A stretch of DNA of 64,000 bases from Pseudomonas faucium. Lineage in GTDB: Bacteria; Pseudomonadota; Gammaproteobacteria; Pseudomonadales; Pseudomonadaceae. A program made the position numbers and the translations under genes. The DNA is taken from contig NZ_BQIP01000001.1 in assembly GCF_021602585.1 (NCBI RefSeq), positions 372,001 to 436,000 of the forward strand, given 5' to 3'. The notes under the pieces are model-generated. The model did no database searches, had not been told where the DNA came from, and saw only the letters and a program-made list of their open reading frames with translations. This document shows positions 17,505-26,873 of this stretch, one piece after another; the first letter of the stretch is position 1, and each line of letters opens with the position of its first letter.

Positions 17505-18210
17505 ATGAAGCGCTGGTGGTTCAAACATCAAAAAGGCAATGCTGCGGCGCCCACGCTCGCTCCAACGCCCGAGGGCTTCCTGCTCCCGCAGCCCTCTGAA
17601 TCCCTGCTCTGTGCCGACCACAGGAAAAAGCTGCTGGAGCGCATCTGGCAATACACAGCGCTCTCCGAGTCTCAGTTCGATCAGCTCTACCTTGATCCGA
17701 TCCGACGCTACGCCGACTATGTACAGCAACTCCCCGCCAGCGAAAGCCACCACCATGCCTATGCAGGCGGGATGCTGGACCATGGCCTAGAACTGGTGGC
17801 CTGCAGTCTTAAGTTGCGCCAGTCGTCCCTGGTTCCCAGCGGCGCCGCGCCGGAAGACCAGGCCGCGCAGGCCGACGCATGGAGCGCGGCGATTGCCTAT
17901 GGCGCCCTGCTCCATGACATTGGCAAGATTGCCGTCGACCTGCAGGTGGAGTATCAGAATGGCGAGGTGTGGCCCCCCTGGCACGGCCCTTTGGACCGTG
18001 CCCTACCGCTTTCGCTACGTGGCCGACCGCGACTACAAGCTGCACGGCGCCGCTACGGGGCTGCTGTACACGCAAGTTTCGACATCCCGTCAACTTGACT
18101 GGCTCAGCAACCATCCAATCCTGTGGGGCCACCTACTGTTTCTGCTGGCCAATCAATACGAGCACGCCGGTACCCTCGGAGAGCTGGTGCTGCAAGCGGA
18201 CCGGGTATAG
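17505..18210 (+). pseudogene. traI: Remnant of a PFGI-1/MobH-type TraI relaxase gene
   Basis: Starts at MKRWWFKHQKG, fused in frame to the emrA remnant. It carries typical TraI_2 features of integrative conjugative elements: HHAYAGGMLDHGLELV near 17755 and GALLHDIGKIAVDLQV near 17905, an HD-like segment. The frame shifts near 17985; the protein continues in another frame as PYRFRYVADRDYKLHGAATG and LLANQYEHAGTLGELVLQAD, then ends at a TAG at 18208-18210. Intact family members are much longer, so this is a truncated, non-functional trace of an ICE. Confidence 0.75.
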
Positions 18211-18269
18211 CCCCCCGGTCATGTGGCATCCAGCATGAGTTCGTCGATCTTGAACAACAGGTGCTTGTA

Positions 18270-18640
18270 CTTGCACTCTTGCTGATCTGGTTGTAATGAA
18301 ATTGCGGGTATCGGAAGCCTGAATTGCTTGCAACCTGGGAGTGCGGAGCGTGATATACATGCGAATCCCGAATGGATGGTTGCGACCGTGCGGCCTACGC
18401 GCAGGCGCTTCTGGGTCAGGCTGATGCGCCAGTTCGCCAGGTGATCTGCCGGCGTGATATCGACCGTCTCGCGATAGTGCGTAGTAAAGCTCACCCGAGC
18501 GACATGCCGAAACGATCGGCGAGTTCCGTCACGGCCCAGTTGCGCTGAGGTTCGTGGTGAACGCACTCGAGCGCCCGGGATAGCTGAGCATGGGCCAACA
18601 TCATCCCTGAGGCGTTGGTCCGTCTGGCCAGAAGGTGCCG
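18270..18640 (-). pseudogene. AraC-family regulator remnant
   Basis: On the minus strand, AQLSRALECVHHEPQRNWAV and TELADRFGMS in one frame continue after a shift near 18495 as RVSFTTHYRETVDITPADHL and ANWRISLTQKRLRVGRTVAT. Together they spell most of an AraC double helix-turn-helix domain. The expected second helix end and any intact ligand-binding domain are absent or scrambled. It lies between the traI remnant and the integrase gene, in the debris at the island boundary. The outer limits are approximate. Confidence 0.6.
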
Positions 18641-18860
18641 AAGCAGCTGAAAAGCCGTGGCTTGCTGGCAGTGTTTGCCTGGAATGGGTGGTGGAGAAGA
18701 CGGCCTAATCTCAACCGGTACCCCTGCTCGTACAGCCTGATCATCTCCATCAAAACTCCGAAGCTTACAAACTGCTAACCCCTACCTTCGTAATCTGTAC
18801 AGGATTATATTAGGTCTGATAAGCACAGGTTATCCGAACCTATTGCAGCCTTGAGCCGAG

Positions 18861-19988
18861 ATGAAATTGACAGAGCCGGTACAGATGCCCTCCTCCCAGC
18901 CGCTGGTGCTAGCAGAGTTGGCCGACAGCACCCGCGCCGCTGCTGAGGCATTCATCGCGGCAGGCACTGCGGCCAATACCGTGCGTAGCTACCAGAGCGC
19001 CCTCACCTACTGGTCCGCGTGGTTGCGGTTGCGTTATCGCCGCTCGCTCGGCGACGGCGCGTTGCCACCCGAGGTCGCCGTGCAATTCATCGTCGACCAC
19101 TTGGCCAGGCCCGATACTGCTGGTAACTGGACACACTTGCTGCCGCCGGCCGTCGATACCGCGTTGGTGGGAGCCAAGATCAAGGGTAAGCCCGGGCCAC
19201 TGTCATTCAACACAGTTAGCCATCGCTTGGCAGTTTTGGCTAAATGGCATCGCCTGCGAAACTGGGATAACCCAAGTGAGGCTCCTGCGGTGAAGACGCT
19301 TCTTCGAGAGGCACGTAAGGCCCAGGCGCGCCAAGGCGTATCCGTGCGGAAGAAAACCGCAGTGGTGTTGGAGCCTCTGCAGGCGATGCTCGCCACCTGC
19401 ACTGACGGCGTGCGCGGCACGCGCGATCGCGCCCTGCTGTTGCTGGCCTGGAGCGGAGGTGGCCGGCGCCGCTCGGAAATCGTGGGTTTGCAGATCGGAG
19501 ACCTGCGCCGTCTGGACGCCGACACCTGGCTGTATGCACTCGGGACGACCAAAACCGACAGTAGCGGCGTGCGGCGGGAAAAGCCGCTGCAGGGACCGGC
19601 GGCACAGGCACTTAACGCCTGGCTCGCTGTAGCACCGGCCAGCAACGGCCCTCTGTTTCGCCGCTTGTACAAAGGGGGGCGGGTCGCGACTGTTGGTCTG
19701 TCCGGTGACCAGGTCGCGCGCATAGTCAAACGCCGTGCGGCACTGGCCGGCCTCGACGGCGACTGGGCAGCGCACAGCCTGCGTTCGGGCTTCGTCACCG
19801 AGGCAGGACGCCAGGGGGTGCCTCTCGGCGAGGTAATGGCGATGACCGAGCACCGTAGCGTCAGCACCGTAATGGGCTATTTCCAGGCGGGGTCCTTACT
19901 GGGCAGTCGTGCCAGCCAACTCCATACGATGGAATCGTCCAACGAGAACGCGCCAAGTGACCTTCAGCCTACAGCGAATCCCTCCTAG
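18861..19988 (+). CDS. Tyrosine recombinase/integrase
   Basis: 375 residues with an N-terminal SAM-like core-binding domain (AANTVRSYQSALTYWSAWLR) and a catalytic domain carrying the first Arg in GGRRRSEIVGL, HSLRSGFVTEAG (H-x-x-R), the second His in TEHRSVSTVMGYF, and the nucleophile Tyr in MGYFQAG. All expected catalytic residues appear present. It lies next to the traI and AraC remnants, so it probably marks or created the left end of the island. The 70 bases upstream contain a CTGTACAG palindrome (18795-18802). The attachment site is not identified. Confidence 0.88.
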   Translation: MKLTEPVQMPSSQPLVLAELADSTRAAAEAFIAAGTAANTVRSYQSALTYWSAWLRLRYRRSLGDGALPPEVAVQFIVDHLARPDTAGNWTHLLPPAVDTALVGAKIKGKPGPLSFNTVSHRLAVLAKWHRLRNWDNPSEAPAVKTLLREARKAQARQGVSVRKKTAVVLEPLQAMLATCTDGVRGTRDRALLLLAWSGGGRRRSEIVGLQIGDLRRLDADTWLYALGTTKTDSSGVRREKPLQGPAAQALNAWLAVAPASNGPLFRRLYKGGRVATVGLSGDQVARIVKRRAALAGLDGDWAAHSLRSGFVTEAGRQGVPLGEVMAMTEHRSVSTVMGYFQAGSLLGSRASQLHTMESSNENAPSDLQPTANPS

Positions 19989-20196
19989 CGCGCAGGGAAG
20001 CGCCCGCTAGATACGTGAACAAATACGGTGTGCAGCCCACACCACGCCACCAACCGCTTTAGACATCGCCTCCTAAGCATCAAGGTGCAGCTCGGCAAAG
20101 CCAGTCCGGAGCGATCGCCCGAAGTAAGTAGCAGTGGATGAAGCGGCATCTCAAATCAGTAATAATGGCCTACCGCCACCAAAGAACGCGCAGACC

Positions 20197-21072
20197 ATGG
20201 CCCGAAAATCCTCCCCTGTTGTGCCTCCACAGCCGAAGTTAAAACTGACGTCGCAAGAGATCGACCGTGGTATTGCCCGGTTATCCGAAAGAATTGCAGA
20301 GCTTCACGCCTTTGACCTCGGTACCGTCCGGAATGGCAATACACCCGAGCTAAAGGCTATGGAGGTTGCCATCAAGGACAGTCTGACCCGCTGTTTCGGC
20401 GAGGACACCAGTACCTACCGCACCTATGCGGCCGCCACCGACCTCACGTATTACCCGATGGTTTTCACCACCGGGCAGACGGTCGACTATCACGGACCAA
20501 TTCAACGCAGGGTGCTGAACTCCATCGCGCTGCTTGAACAGGCACAGAAAAGCTTGAAGGAGGATTTGGCTGATCTCCCAGCAGCGGAGGATACGCAAAG
20601 CGCCTCGGGCCGTGAGAATAAGGTTGTCCATTCAGATCGCGTATTTGTTGTCCACGGCCATGACGAGGGAGCTCGTGAGTCGGTGGCTCGATTCCTTGAA
20701 AAGCTTGGACTCGAGCCCATCATTCTCCATGAACAGGCCAATCGCGGTCGGACCGTAATCGAGAAGATTGAAGGACACCGAGACGTAGGATTTGCGGTGG
20801 TGCTGCTCACGCCTGACGACCAAGGCTGCGTAAAGGGCGGAGAATTAGAGCCGCGCGCCAGACAGAACGTCCTGTTGGAACTTGGTTATTTCCTGGGCTA
20901 CCTGGGGCGTGACAGGGTCTGTGCACTCAAGCGTGACCAGGTGGAAATACCCAGCGACTTCGCAGGCGTAGTCTGGACTTCGATGAGCGACGAGGGTTGG
21001 AAGCAAGCCTTGAGCCGGGAGCTACAGGACGCCGGCTACGAAATTGATTGGAATAAAGTAATGCGCAGCTAG
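20197..21072 (+). CDS. TIR-like (CAP12/Pycsar-effector type) nucleotide-binding protein
   Basis: About 291 residues from ATG 20197 (a GTG at 20134 would add 21). The C-terminal half is the predicted nucleotide-binding/TIR-like domain: RVFVVHGHDEGARESVARF, GFAVVLLTPDDQG, and RQNVLLELGYFLGYLGR, whose Glu corresponds to the catalytic residue of NADase TIR domains. The N-terminal 140 residues are a helical region with a Tyr-rich segment (TYRTYAAATDLTYYP). Such proteins are effectors in cyclic-nucleotide or Argonaute-linked antiphage systems, but no cyclase or sensor gene adjoins it. NAD depletion on phage infection is inference. Confidence 0.8.
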   Translation: MARKSSPVVPPQPKLKLTSQEIDRGIARLSERIAELHAFDLGTVRNGNTPELKAMEVAIKDSLTRCFGEDTSTYRTYAAATDLTYYPMVFTTGQTVDYHGPIQRRVLNSIALLEQAQKSLKEDLADLPAAEDTQSASGRENKVVHSDRVFVVHGHDEGARESVARFLEKLGLEPIILHEQANRGRTVIEKIEGHRDVGFAVVLLTPDDQGCVKGGELEPRARQNVLLELGYFLGYLGRDRVCALKRDQVEIPSDFAGVVWTSMSDEGWKQALSRELQDAGYEIDWNKVMRS

Positions 21073-21189
21073 GCAGAAGTCTGAAGCCCTGCCCTCAACC
21101 GAGCTGACAAAGGTTGCGATGGGGTGTAGTCTACGAAGATTGGCTCCGAGACTTTGTTGGCAAATCGCCTCCCCTTGGAGACGCCTGAA

Positions 21190-21215
21190 AGCCCGCCCTA
21201 AAAGCGGGCTTTTTC
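21190..21215 (+). terminator. Rho-independent terminator after the TIR-like gene
   Basis: AGCCCGC, a short loop, GCGGGCT and a following T-run form a strong intrinsic terminator about 120 bases after the TIR-like gene stop. Confidence 0.75.
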
Positions 21216-21718
21216 GTATCCGCCAGCATTTCCACCGATCGGGCGCTCACAAGCTCAGTCTTCGGCCCAGGTGTGCTCTGCCCCCGGTCACCCTCAACTA
21301 GCTCTGCCGTTCTTTGAGGCTTTCAGCGATTTTGGCCTCCAGGGCTTCTAGCGACACACCGCGACGCCGCACGAGTTTTTTCGAGAACGCCGAAATTTCT
21401 TTAATAACCGCCCGGCCTCCCCCGAGATGAATTCCAGCTTTTTGTGCAGAGCAAGGTAGGTGGTGACGTCATTTTGCCATCTGCGTTGGAGCTATGCACT
21501 AGCCAGTTGCGGTCCTCAAGTAACGTGGCAAAGCGTCAGGCGGCAGACGACGCTCAAAATGCTGATCGATCCGCCGGCGATCACGCGTATCGGCAACGTC
21601 AGACTCGGTCTTCATACGTTGGCAATGGTCAACAGGTGGCAACCCTCAGGGCCACGTGTAAGATGTACCCTTGAGCGACAGCGCAAAACGCTGGTGGAAT
21701 GCCAATGGAGTACATTCA
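21216..21718 (-). other. Gene-poor stretch with a possible gene remnant
   Basis: No intact gene is visible. On the minus strand at about 21301-21470 a stretch reads LALHKKLEFISGEAGR and, after an apparent frameshift, VIKEISAFSKKLVRRRGVSL followed by EALEAKIAESLKERQS and a stop. It has the helical, charged look of a real protein C-terminus, but I do not recognise it. Plus-strand frames here look random. Confidence 0.3.
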
Positions 21719-22168
21719 ATGGTTCCGATTCGTGAAAGTGGCACACGCAGGGCAACGGAATATTTGATCCATGCCAATATTGGTGAACTTAGCCCCGTGC
21801 TGATTTATCACCATATTAACGCCGGATTCACATTGTTGGATGTTCAACAGATGTTGTTGGACGTTACACCACGCTCGTGCGGCTCAACATTGCGCCGAAT
21901 ATTAGGCAAGCCTACTTCTGCCAAGCTCCGCGCAGGACGTCTCCCAGTACGTCTGAATTCCCAGCAGAGTGCTGTGGCCTTTATGTACGCCAAGATTTTT
22001 GAGTTATCCCTTAATGTTTTTGGTACGCGCGAACTCGCTGAACGATGGATGAGATTACCGTGCCGCTTCCTAGGCGGCGATGTGCCACTTGATGTGATAC
22101 ATAATCCCTATGCATACCGCTTGATCGAAACATATCTACAGCGCGTAAAGTTCGGGGTTTACCAATAG
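21719..22168 (+). CDS. MbcA/ParS/Xre-type (DUF2384) antitoxin-like protein, orphan
   Basis: About 149 residues from ATG 21719; an in-frame TTG at 21671 is a weaker start. The C-terminus matches the toxin-binding domain of Xre/MbcA/ParS antitoxins: FGTRELAERWMRLPCRFLGG, DVPLDVIHNPYAYRLIETYL. The N-terminal part (INAGFTLLDVQQMLLDVTPR) probably folds as the helical domain preceding it. In standard systems a RES-domain NAD phosphorylase toxin gene follows directly; none is adjacent, and the only RES protein in the window is 20 kb away and of another architecture. It may be a solo anti-toxin or regulator. Confidence 0.7.
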   Translation: MVPIRESGTRRATEYLIHANIGELSPVLIYHHINAGFTLLDVQQMLLDVTPRSCGSTLRRILGKPTSAKLRAGRLPVRLNSQQSAVAFMYAKIFELSLNVFGTRELAERWMRLPCRFLGGDVPLDVIHNPYAYRLIETYLQRVKFGVYQ

Positions 22169-22532
22169 CATTTTGGACATAAACATCCTATCTCGCGTAC
22201 TGCCCAAGCAAATATTCTAATGAGACATCCCGAGTGCTAACTGTGTAATGCCAGCACAAGTTGCATTATGCGTAGCATTTAAATGAGTAATTCGGGCGAT
22301 CCCTGCAAGACGCCACAAGAAGTCAAAAAAAAGCACCTGCATTAACATCAATATGTGAGCAAGCTTTGATCAAGAAATACTATAGCGAACCGCACTTGCA
22401 CTTGTGACTAGCTAGAGTAACTGACAAGCACTGCGTCTTCATAAAGTAACGAAGCTTTATTAAATCTTCTGGCATTGACTTAAAAAAGACGTTTGGGCAT
22501 AATATTTTGGGTCGCAGGCTTCGGAGCTTCAA
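22169..22532 (+). promoter_or_regulatory. AT-rich intergenic region with a sigma70-like promoter
   Basis: The 364-base gap has no convincing gene. Near its end TTGACT (22475-22480) and CATAAT (22498-22503) are separated by 17 bases, a near-ideal sigma70 promoter for the KfrA-like gene starting 30 bases downstream. Confidence 0.6.
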
Positions 22533-22952
22533 GTGATGAAAAGCAAAATAACCGAAATGGATGTCGCACGAGCAATTCAGCGTTTAAAGACCAAAGGGAT
22601 GAAACCAACCCTCAATTCCATTAGAGCCGAACTGGGAAATCAAGGATCTAAGACGACCATCTTACGGATGGTGCGAACACTTAGCGAGCAAAATGAATCT
22701 GCCAATTTTTCAAATATTCTACCTGCAGGTACTGATGGCTCATTAGCAACTGCCAGCCTTTCATTAGACGAGCCTTCTGCAATCGTTGAAAGTATAGAAT
22801 CACTGGGAGAGGCCCGACTGATAGTCAACAAGCTGTGCTTAACTATACAGCATTTAAAAACCGAACTGGCCATATGTCAATCCAATAACGAAGCTTTACG
22901 CACATCTCAAAAGCAAGCGTTAGAGGCACTGCGCGCATCCATTAAACTGTAA
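22533..22952 (+). CDS. Short KfrA-like DNA-binding protein
   Basis: 139 residues. Residues 8-60 match the KfrA N-terminal DNA-binding domain (DVARAIQRLKTKGMKPTLNS, LGNQGSKTTILRMVRTL). The C-terminal part is helical (LIVNKLCLTIQHLKTELAIC) but far shorter than the long coiled coil of plasmid KfrA. KfrA proteins autoregulate and support plasmid stability. GTG 22533 has GGAG seven bases upstream; the adjacent ATG 22536 is the alternative. Its 3' end overlaps the convergent gene by 11 bases. It resembles the kfrA at 39050 in its N-domain, including the shared GSKTTI core. Confidence 0.75.
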   Translation: MMKSKITEMDVARAIQRLKTKGMKPTLNSIRAELGNQGSKTTILRMVRTLSEQNESANFSNILPAGTDGSLATASLSLDEPSAIVESIESLGEARLIVNKLCLTIQHLKTELAICQSNNEALRTSQKQALEALRASIKL

Positions 22953-23778
22953 TGGTTCGCGGGCAACATCTGTACACCTTTCTCTGTATACGTTTTAGCT
23001 GTTTCTCCCCATCGATATTCTCGGCGCTCCCTTCCTCCGCTCTCGCCCTTAAATACTTTGCCAGATTTATTCGCTCTAGCCAGTTCATTTCTCTAATGAC
23101 GCAACGCCACGTTAGCCATACATCTGAATAATCTCTCCCACCGGGACTGTAATACCCTTCATAAACAGCCTCCCAAAATTTGATTACCCCACGCACTTCA
23201 TAGCATGCGGAATCAAAAAAAACACCCCCTGCTCCCCCTACAGCGCCGAACACCACGCTTGAGAACTCCTCCTGCAGGATAGTCCACTTTCGCTCAATCA
23301 GTAGTTGAGCAAACACATCTAAAAAATCCTGATAAACTTGCCCACCTTGTAAGTCAATCGCAGTACAAGTGCTAGCAATAATTATCGCTAGCCTATCGAA
23401 GCTTTTATGTTTTTGCAGTTCCTTAAGCGAGTAATAGCCACTCGACCGAGATGCCGCTCCGTAGCGATTGAGCACATCAATTCGTGTCGGGTAGTCGCAG
23501 TCTTCCTTTAGAAGTTTCCACAGTGGATGGTGATACACATCAGATGCTTGAGGGCATACAAGCAGTAATTGGTTGAATGTGCTGTGTTGAGGCTGATGCC
23601 CTTTCAAAAACAATCTCCATGGTTTTGGATCTAGAGTCCCTGATTCCATACCATGGATTTGCTCAAACCACCTCGCCATTGCGTAGCCAGTGCGAGCAAT
23701 CCTCGCCTCGTCTGCAATGGTCATGGCCATCGCTTTCACCCTCAGGTAATCAACGGGCTGCTTACGTGGTCGTGCCAC
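22942..23778 (-). CDS. Hypothetical protein
   Basis: 278 residues with no recognised family. It starts MARPRKQPVDYLRVKAMAMT, a basic N-terminus, then reads as a soluble helical protein with several Trp-rich stretches (RWFEQIHGM, KPWRLFLKGHQPQ, WLTWRCVIREMNWLERINLA). A Gly-rich SSVVFGAVGGAGGVFF segment at about 168-183 might insert into or pack against membrane, but no clear transmembrane helix follows. It lies between the KfrA-like gene and the transposition module, divergent from the latter, so it may be cargo or an older island gene. The ATG start is the first in frame. Confidence 0.65.
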   Translation of the reverse strand: MARPRKQPVDYLRVKAMAMTIADEARIARTGYAMARWFEQIHGMESGTLDPKPWRLFLKGHQPQHSTFNQLLLVCPQASDVYHHPLWKLLKEDCDYPTRIDVLNRYGAASRSSGYYSLKELQKHKSFDRLAIIIASTCTAIDLQGGQVYQDFLDVFAQLLIERKWTILQEEFSSVVFGAVGGAGGVFFDSACYEVRGVIKFWEAVYEGYYSPGGRDYSDVWLTWRCVIREMNWLERINLAKYLRARAEEGSAENIDGEKQLKRIQRKVYRCCPRTITV

Positions 23779-23928
23779 ATCGTACTCCTAAATCGGGACC
23801 CTACGGTTCGCACCGATTCTCAATGCGCGGCATACAAAATCTTATATACCATTGATTTCTATCGTTTTTTTTGTTCGTAAATTCAGATTTTTTGCCTCGT
23901 GACTGCTCAATTCCTGCCCCCCTAGAAT

Positions 23929-23952
23929 GGTACACATCGGCTTCAGTGTACC
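23929..23952. promoter_or_regulatory. Inverted repeat upstream of tniA
   Basis: GGTACAC (23929-23935) and GTGTACC (23946-23952) form a perfect 7-base inverted repeat with a 10-base spacer, 64 bases before tniA. It could be an operator or a transposase-binding site at the element end. Confidence 0.45.
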
Positions 23953-24015
23953 GCTGTTCGTGACCCAATGCGGATCTGCGGAGCTTGCCAGGTGGAGAGA
24001 TAAGAGAATTGAGCA

Positions 24016-25848
24016 ATGGACCAGATTCTGGAAATTGGTGAGTACGTAATCGTAAACGGCGTGATTGCTGTTATTACCGAACTCATCGGCTCTGAAAACC
24101 TGAAGGTGAGAGAGCACGAGTCGGGTTTGTTATATACAGTGAATGTAGGTGATATCAGAGCGATTCCGAAATCCTCTAAACAATCCGAGATCTTCCGACT
24201 AGACCCGACAGATCCTGCTACAGCACAGTCCTTAGTGCAAGCTGCTGAGCGAGCAGAAGTGATCATGAAGTATAGGAGAGGCGAATTAAACGTTAAACAA
24301 AGCGGCGAGTTGCTCGGTATAAAGAAAAGCCAATTTTACAAACTCAACAAAAACTACAGCGAAGACTTTGGTCCATCTAGCATAGTACGCCAAACCGCTG
24401 GACCGAAAATTGGCTCTACCCGAATCAGCAAGCATATATCCAGCATCGTGGACGAATGCTTTGATAAATACTACAACGGGCCAGCAGCAAGTTATTCAGC
24501 AGTTTGGAGACAGGTTCAGGCGCAGTGCTTCAAGGAAGGGCTGCAATGCCCAAGTCTTGGGACCGTTACCCGATTAATCAAGATGCACGATCCAAAAGAA
24601 AGAGAGCTCAAAAAAAATGGACAAGATGCAGCACGCCAAAAATATGAGCCAAGGCCTGGAGTCGTTGAAGCAAGTGCCCCACTAAGTATCGCTCAAACAG
24701 ATCACACAATGGTGGATCTACTTTTGCGTGCTGAGCACGACAGAAGCATAATTGTCGGCCGCCCGTGGGTAACGCTAATCATTGACATATATAGCCGTGT
24801 TATTCTCGGCTACTACATCTCAATGTTTCCTCCGTCCCTAATTTCGGTACAGCAAAGTTTAGGGATGGCCGCGCTTCCGAAAAAGATGGGTTACTTTGTT
24901 AGCGATCTGGATTATGTAGAGTATCCTTATTACGGGCTCCCCCAAATAGTTCTCATGGACAACGCCAAAGAATTCAGATGTCTGACATTGCGTGCAGCCA
25001 TGAGCAAGTACAACGTTAAACCAGAGTACAGGAAGCCGTATAAAAAGCATATGGGAGGACACATCGAACGCTTGATCGGTACGTTCATGACTACTGCAGT
25101 ACATTTCCTCCCTGGTACAACATATTCTAATCCTCAACATCGCGGCGATTATAACAGCGAAAAACTATCGTCGCTGACCTTCAGCGAGTTTGTCACGTGG
25201 TTCGCTGGCCAGGTAATGATCTATCATGGAACGGTGCACTCAGCGTTAAAGAAATCACCTAAAGACGCCTGGAATGGGTATTTCAACTCTAAAGGAGCAA
25301 CTCCACAGCTGATTACTAACCCTCAGCAGTTTTTTATCGACTTTATGCCGGAGCTACAGAGGCCGGTGCATAATAGCGGCATCCAAGTTAATGGCAATAG
25401 ATACCATTCGCAGGGTATCAACAAAGTTCAAGGTCGGGGAAAAATCACTATCAAGTTCGATCCCTACAACCTAGAACAGATTTGGGCTAAAGTCGGCGAT
25501 AACTATGTCCAAGTACCCAAAATAACCGGCGAGCATGATTTCATAAACTATGAAAGCTATCGATGCAACCGTAAATTTAACAAGTCTGCTCCGCCTGGCA
25601 CAATCACTGATCCGGATGCTCTTCGTCAGGTCTTGAAAAATAATGACCTTGTTAAAATTAGCCGGAAGCGCACTCGGGCTGCCAGCGCGATGAACAATGC
25701 AGATGAAGCTAGGCGTCAGCACAACCGCGCAATAAAATCCGGTTTGCCTAAATCTCATTTTCCTGACTCGATCGAAAATCCGCAAGACTCTGCTCAGCGC
25801 AACGTAAACTTCTCATTGCCGCCAACGCTTTACGACTTGACAGACTGA
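24016..25848 (+). CDS. tniA: TniA/TnsB-type DDE transposase (Mu transposase family)
   Basis: 610 residues. An N-terminal helix-turn-helix region (YRRGELNVKQSGELLGIKKS) precedes the RNase-H-like rve domain with DDE residues in AQTDHTMVDLLL, VLMDNAKEFR and GGHIERLIGTF, and a C-terminal Mu-C beta barrel. It would cut and join transposon ends in a Tn7/Tn5053-type element. No TnsA endonuclease gene is present, so replicative (cointegrate) transposition as in Tn5053 is likely. The gene and those downstream are markedly AT-richer than the flanking chromosome. tniB-like, second ATPase, tniQ and a fifth gene follow. Confidence 0.9.
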   Translation: MDQILEIGEYVIVNGVIAVITELIGSENLKVREHESGLLYTVNVGDIRAIPKSSKQSEIFRLDPTDPATAQSLVQAAERAEVIMKYRRGELNVKQSGELLGIKKSQFYKLNKNYSEDFGPSSIVRQTAGPKIGSTRISKHISSIVDECFDKYYNGPAASYSAVWRQVQAQCFKEGLQCPSLGTVTRLIKMHDPKERELKKNGQDAARQKYEPRPGVVEASAPLSIAQTDHTMVDLLLRAEHDRSIIVGRPWVTLIIDIYSRVILGYYISMFPPSLISVQQSLGMAALPKKMGYFVSDLDYVEYPYYGLPQIVLMDNAKEFRCLTLRAAMSKYNVKPEYRKPYKKHMGGHIERLIGTFMTTAVHFLPGTTYSNPQHRGDYNSEKLSSLTFSEFVTWFAGQVMIYHGTVHSALKKSPKDAWNGYFNSKGATPQLITNPQQFFIDFMPELQRPVHNSGIQVNGNRYHSQGINKVQGRGKITIKFDPYNLEQIWAKVGDNYVQVPKITGEHDFINYESYRCNRKFNKSAPPGTITDPDALRQVLKNNDLVKISRKRTRAASAMNNADEARRQHNRAIKSGLPKSHFPDSIENPQDSAQRNVNFSLPPTLYDLTD

Positions 25849-25953
25849 TCAACTCGATCAGTGCAAAATACACGTGCGGCTTCTAACTTTAGATTGTCTT
25901 TGTTGTTAGCGACCCATCGCGTGCTCATAGATTCAATCAACAGGGAATTCGAT

Positions 25954-26859
25954 ATGACTGAAACATTCGCAAATCAAGCTAGCAACAGTTATTCAGATGC
26001 ACATGTAAGGGAGTCGCGCAGGCCTTTGCTGCTACTTGAACCTGAGCAGCGAATGGCGATCTGTTTAGAAGATGTATTTCTCGACTACCCAATCGCAGAC
26101 TCGATTCTTAAATCAATAGACTACATGCTTCAGTCAAAAAACAAAGTGCAAGCACCCTGCATGCTAATATGGGGTGAAGGCGGATATGGCAAAACCAGCC
26201 TGATCAGGAAAATCAAGGAAAGAAACGTTGAGCAAACCAATAAACTTGTTTTCATGAGTATGCGGCAGACGCCAGAAAATTACAACTTTCGCGAGCTCCT
26301 GCTTGAGGCGTTCGGGATTCCCCTAACCAAAAAATTTAGTGGCTTTAATGCCTCGAAGGAGTTCGCACGCACAGTAGCTCATAACAATATCAAAGGCATC
26401 GTTATTGACGAAATTCATGACGCGCTCACGCTGACCCCTTTTCAGCAACGCGCAAATTTATCGCTACTTAAAAATCTTTCTGGAGAGCAATTCAATCTGA
26501 GCGTGATTGCGTCTGGTACAGAAAAAGCCAGCGAAGCACTCCGACTCGACGCCCAACTGGAAAGGCGTTACCTACAGTGGCCTCTAGCAAAATGGGAGCT
26601 CGACGAAAACTTCCGGTCCTTCCTTCTTGCTTATGAACGCACTTTACCGCTAAAAAATCAATCACGAATATGGGATGAGGTAATTGCGCGAATGATACTA
26701 AAAACATCCTCAGGAATTATGGACAATGTTGCGAAAATTATTCAGGTTGCGGCTGCGGAAGCAATACGTACTGGAGAAGAACAAATTAGCGCAGAAATCA
26801 TAGAACATGTGCACCGGCTTGCTCCACACTATGGAGTCTCGCTAATGAAATCCCACTGA
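25954..26859 (+). CDS. tniB: TniB/TnsC-type AAA+ ATPase
   Basis: About 301 residues from ATG 25954; a GTG at 25861 would add 31 residues. It has a Walker A in GEGGYGKTSLIRK, Walker B in KGIVIDEIHDAL, sensor-like VIASGTEKASEAL and arginine-finger-type DAQLERRYLQWPL. TniB/TnsC forms filaments on target DNA, relays target selection by TniQ to the transposase and mediates target immunity. It begins 105 bases after tniA and is followed 14 bases later by a second ATPase gene. Confidence 0.88.
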   Translation: MTETFANQASNSYSDAHVRESRRPLLLLEPEQRMAICLEDVFLDYPIADSILKSIDYMLQSKNKVQAPCMLIWGEGGYGKTSLIRKIKERNVEQTNKLVFMSMRQTPENYNFRELLLEAFGIPLTKKFSGFNASKEFARTVAHNNIKGIVIDEIHDALTLTPFQQRANLSLLKNLSGEQFNLSVIASGTEKASEALRLDAQLERRYLQWPLAKWELDENFRSFLLAYERTLPLKNQSRIWDEVIARMILKTSSGIMDNVAKIIQVAAAEAIRTGEEQISAEIIEHVHRLAPHYGVSLMKSH

Positions 26860-26873
26860 GCTCGGGGAAGCTT

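Noticed and set aside
21119-21190. Possible tRNA or tRNA fragment before the terminator
   Set aside because: A T-loop-like GGTTCGA and complementary acceptor ends could not be found.
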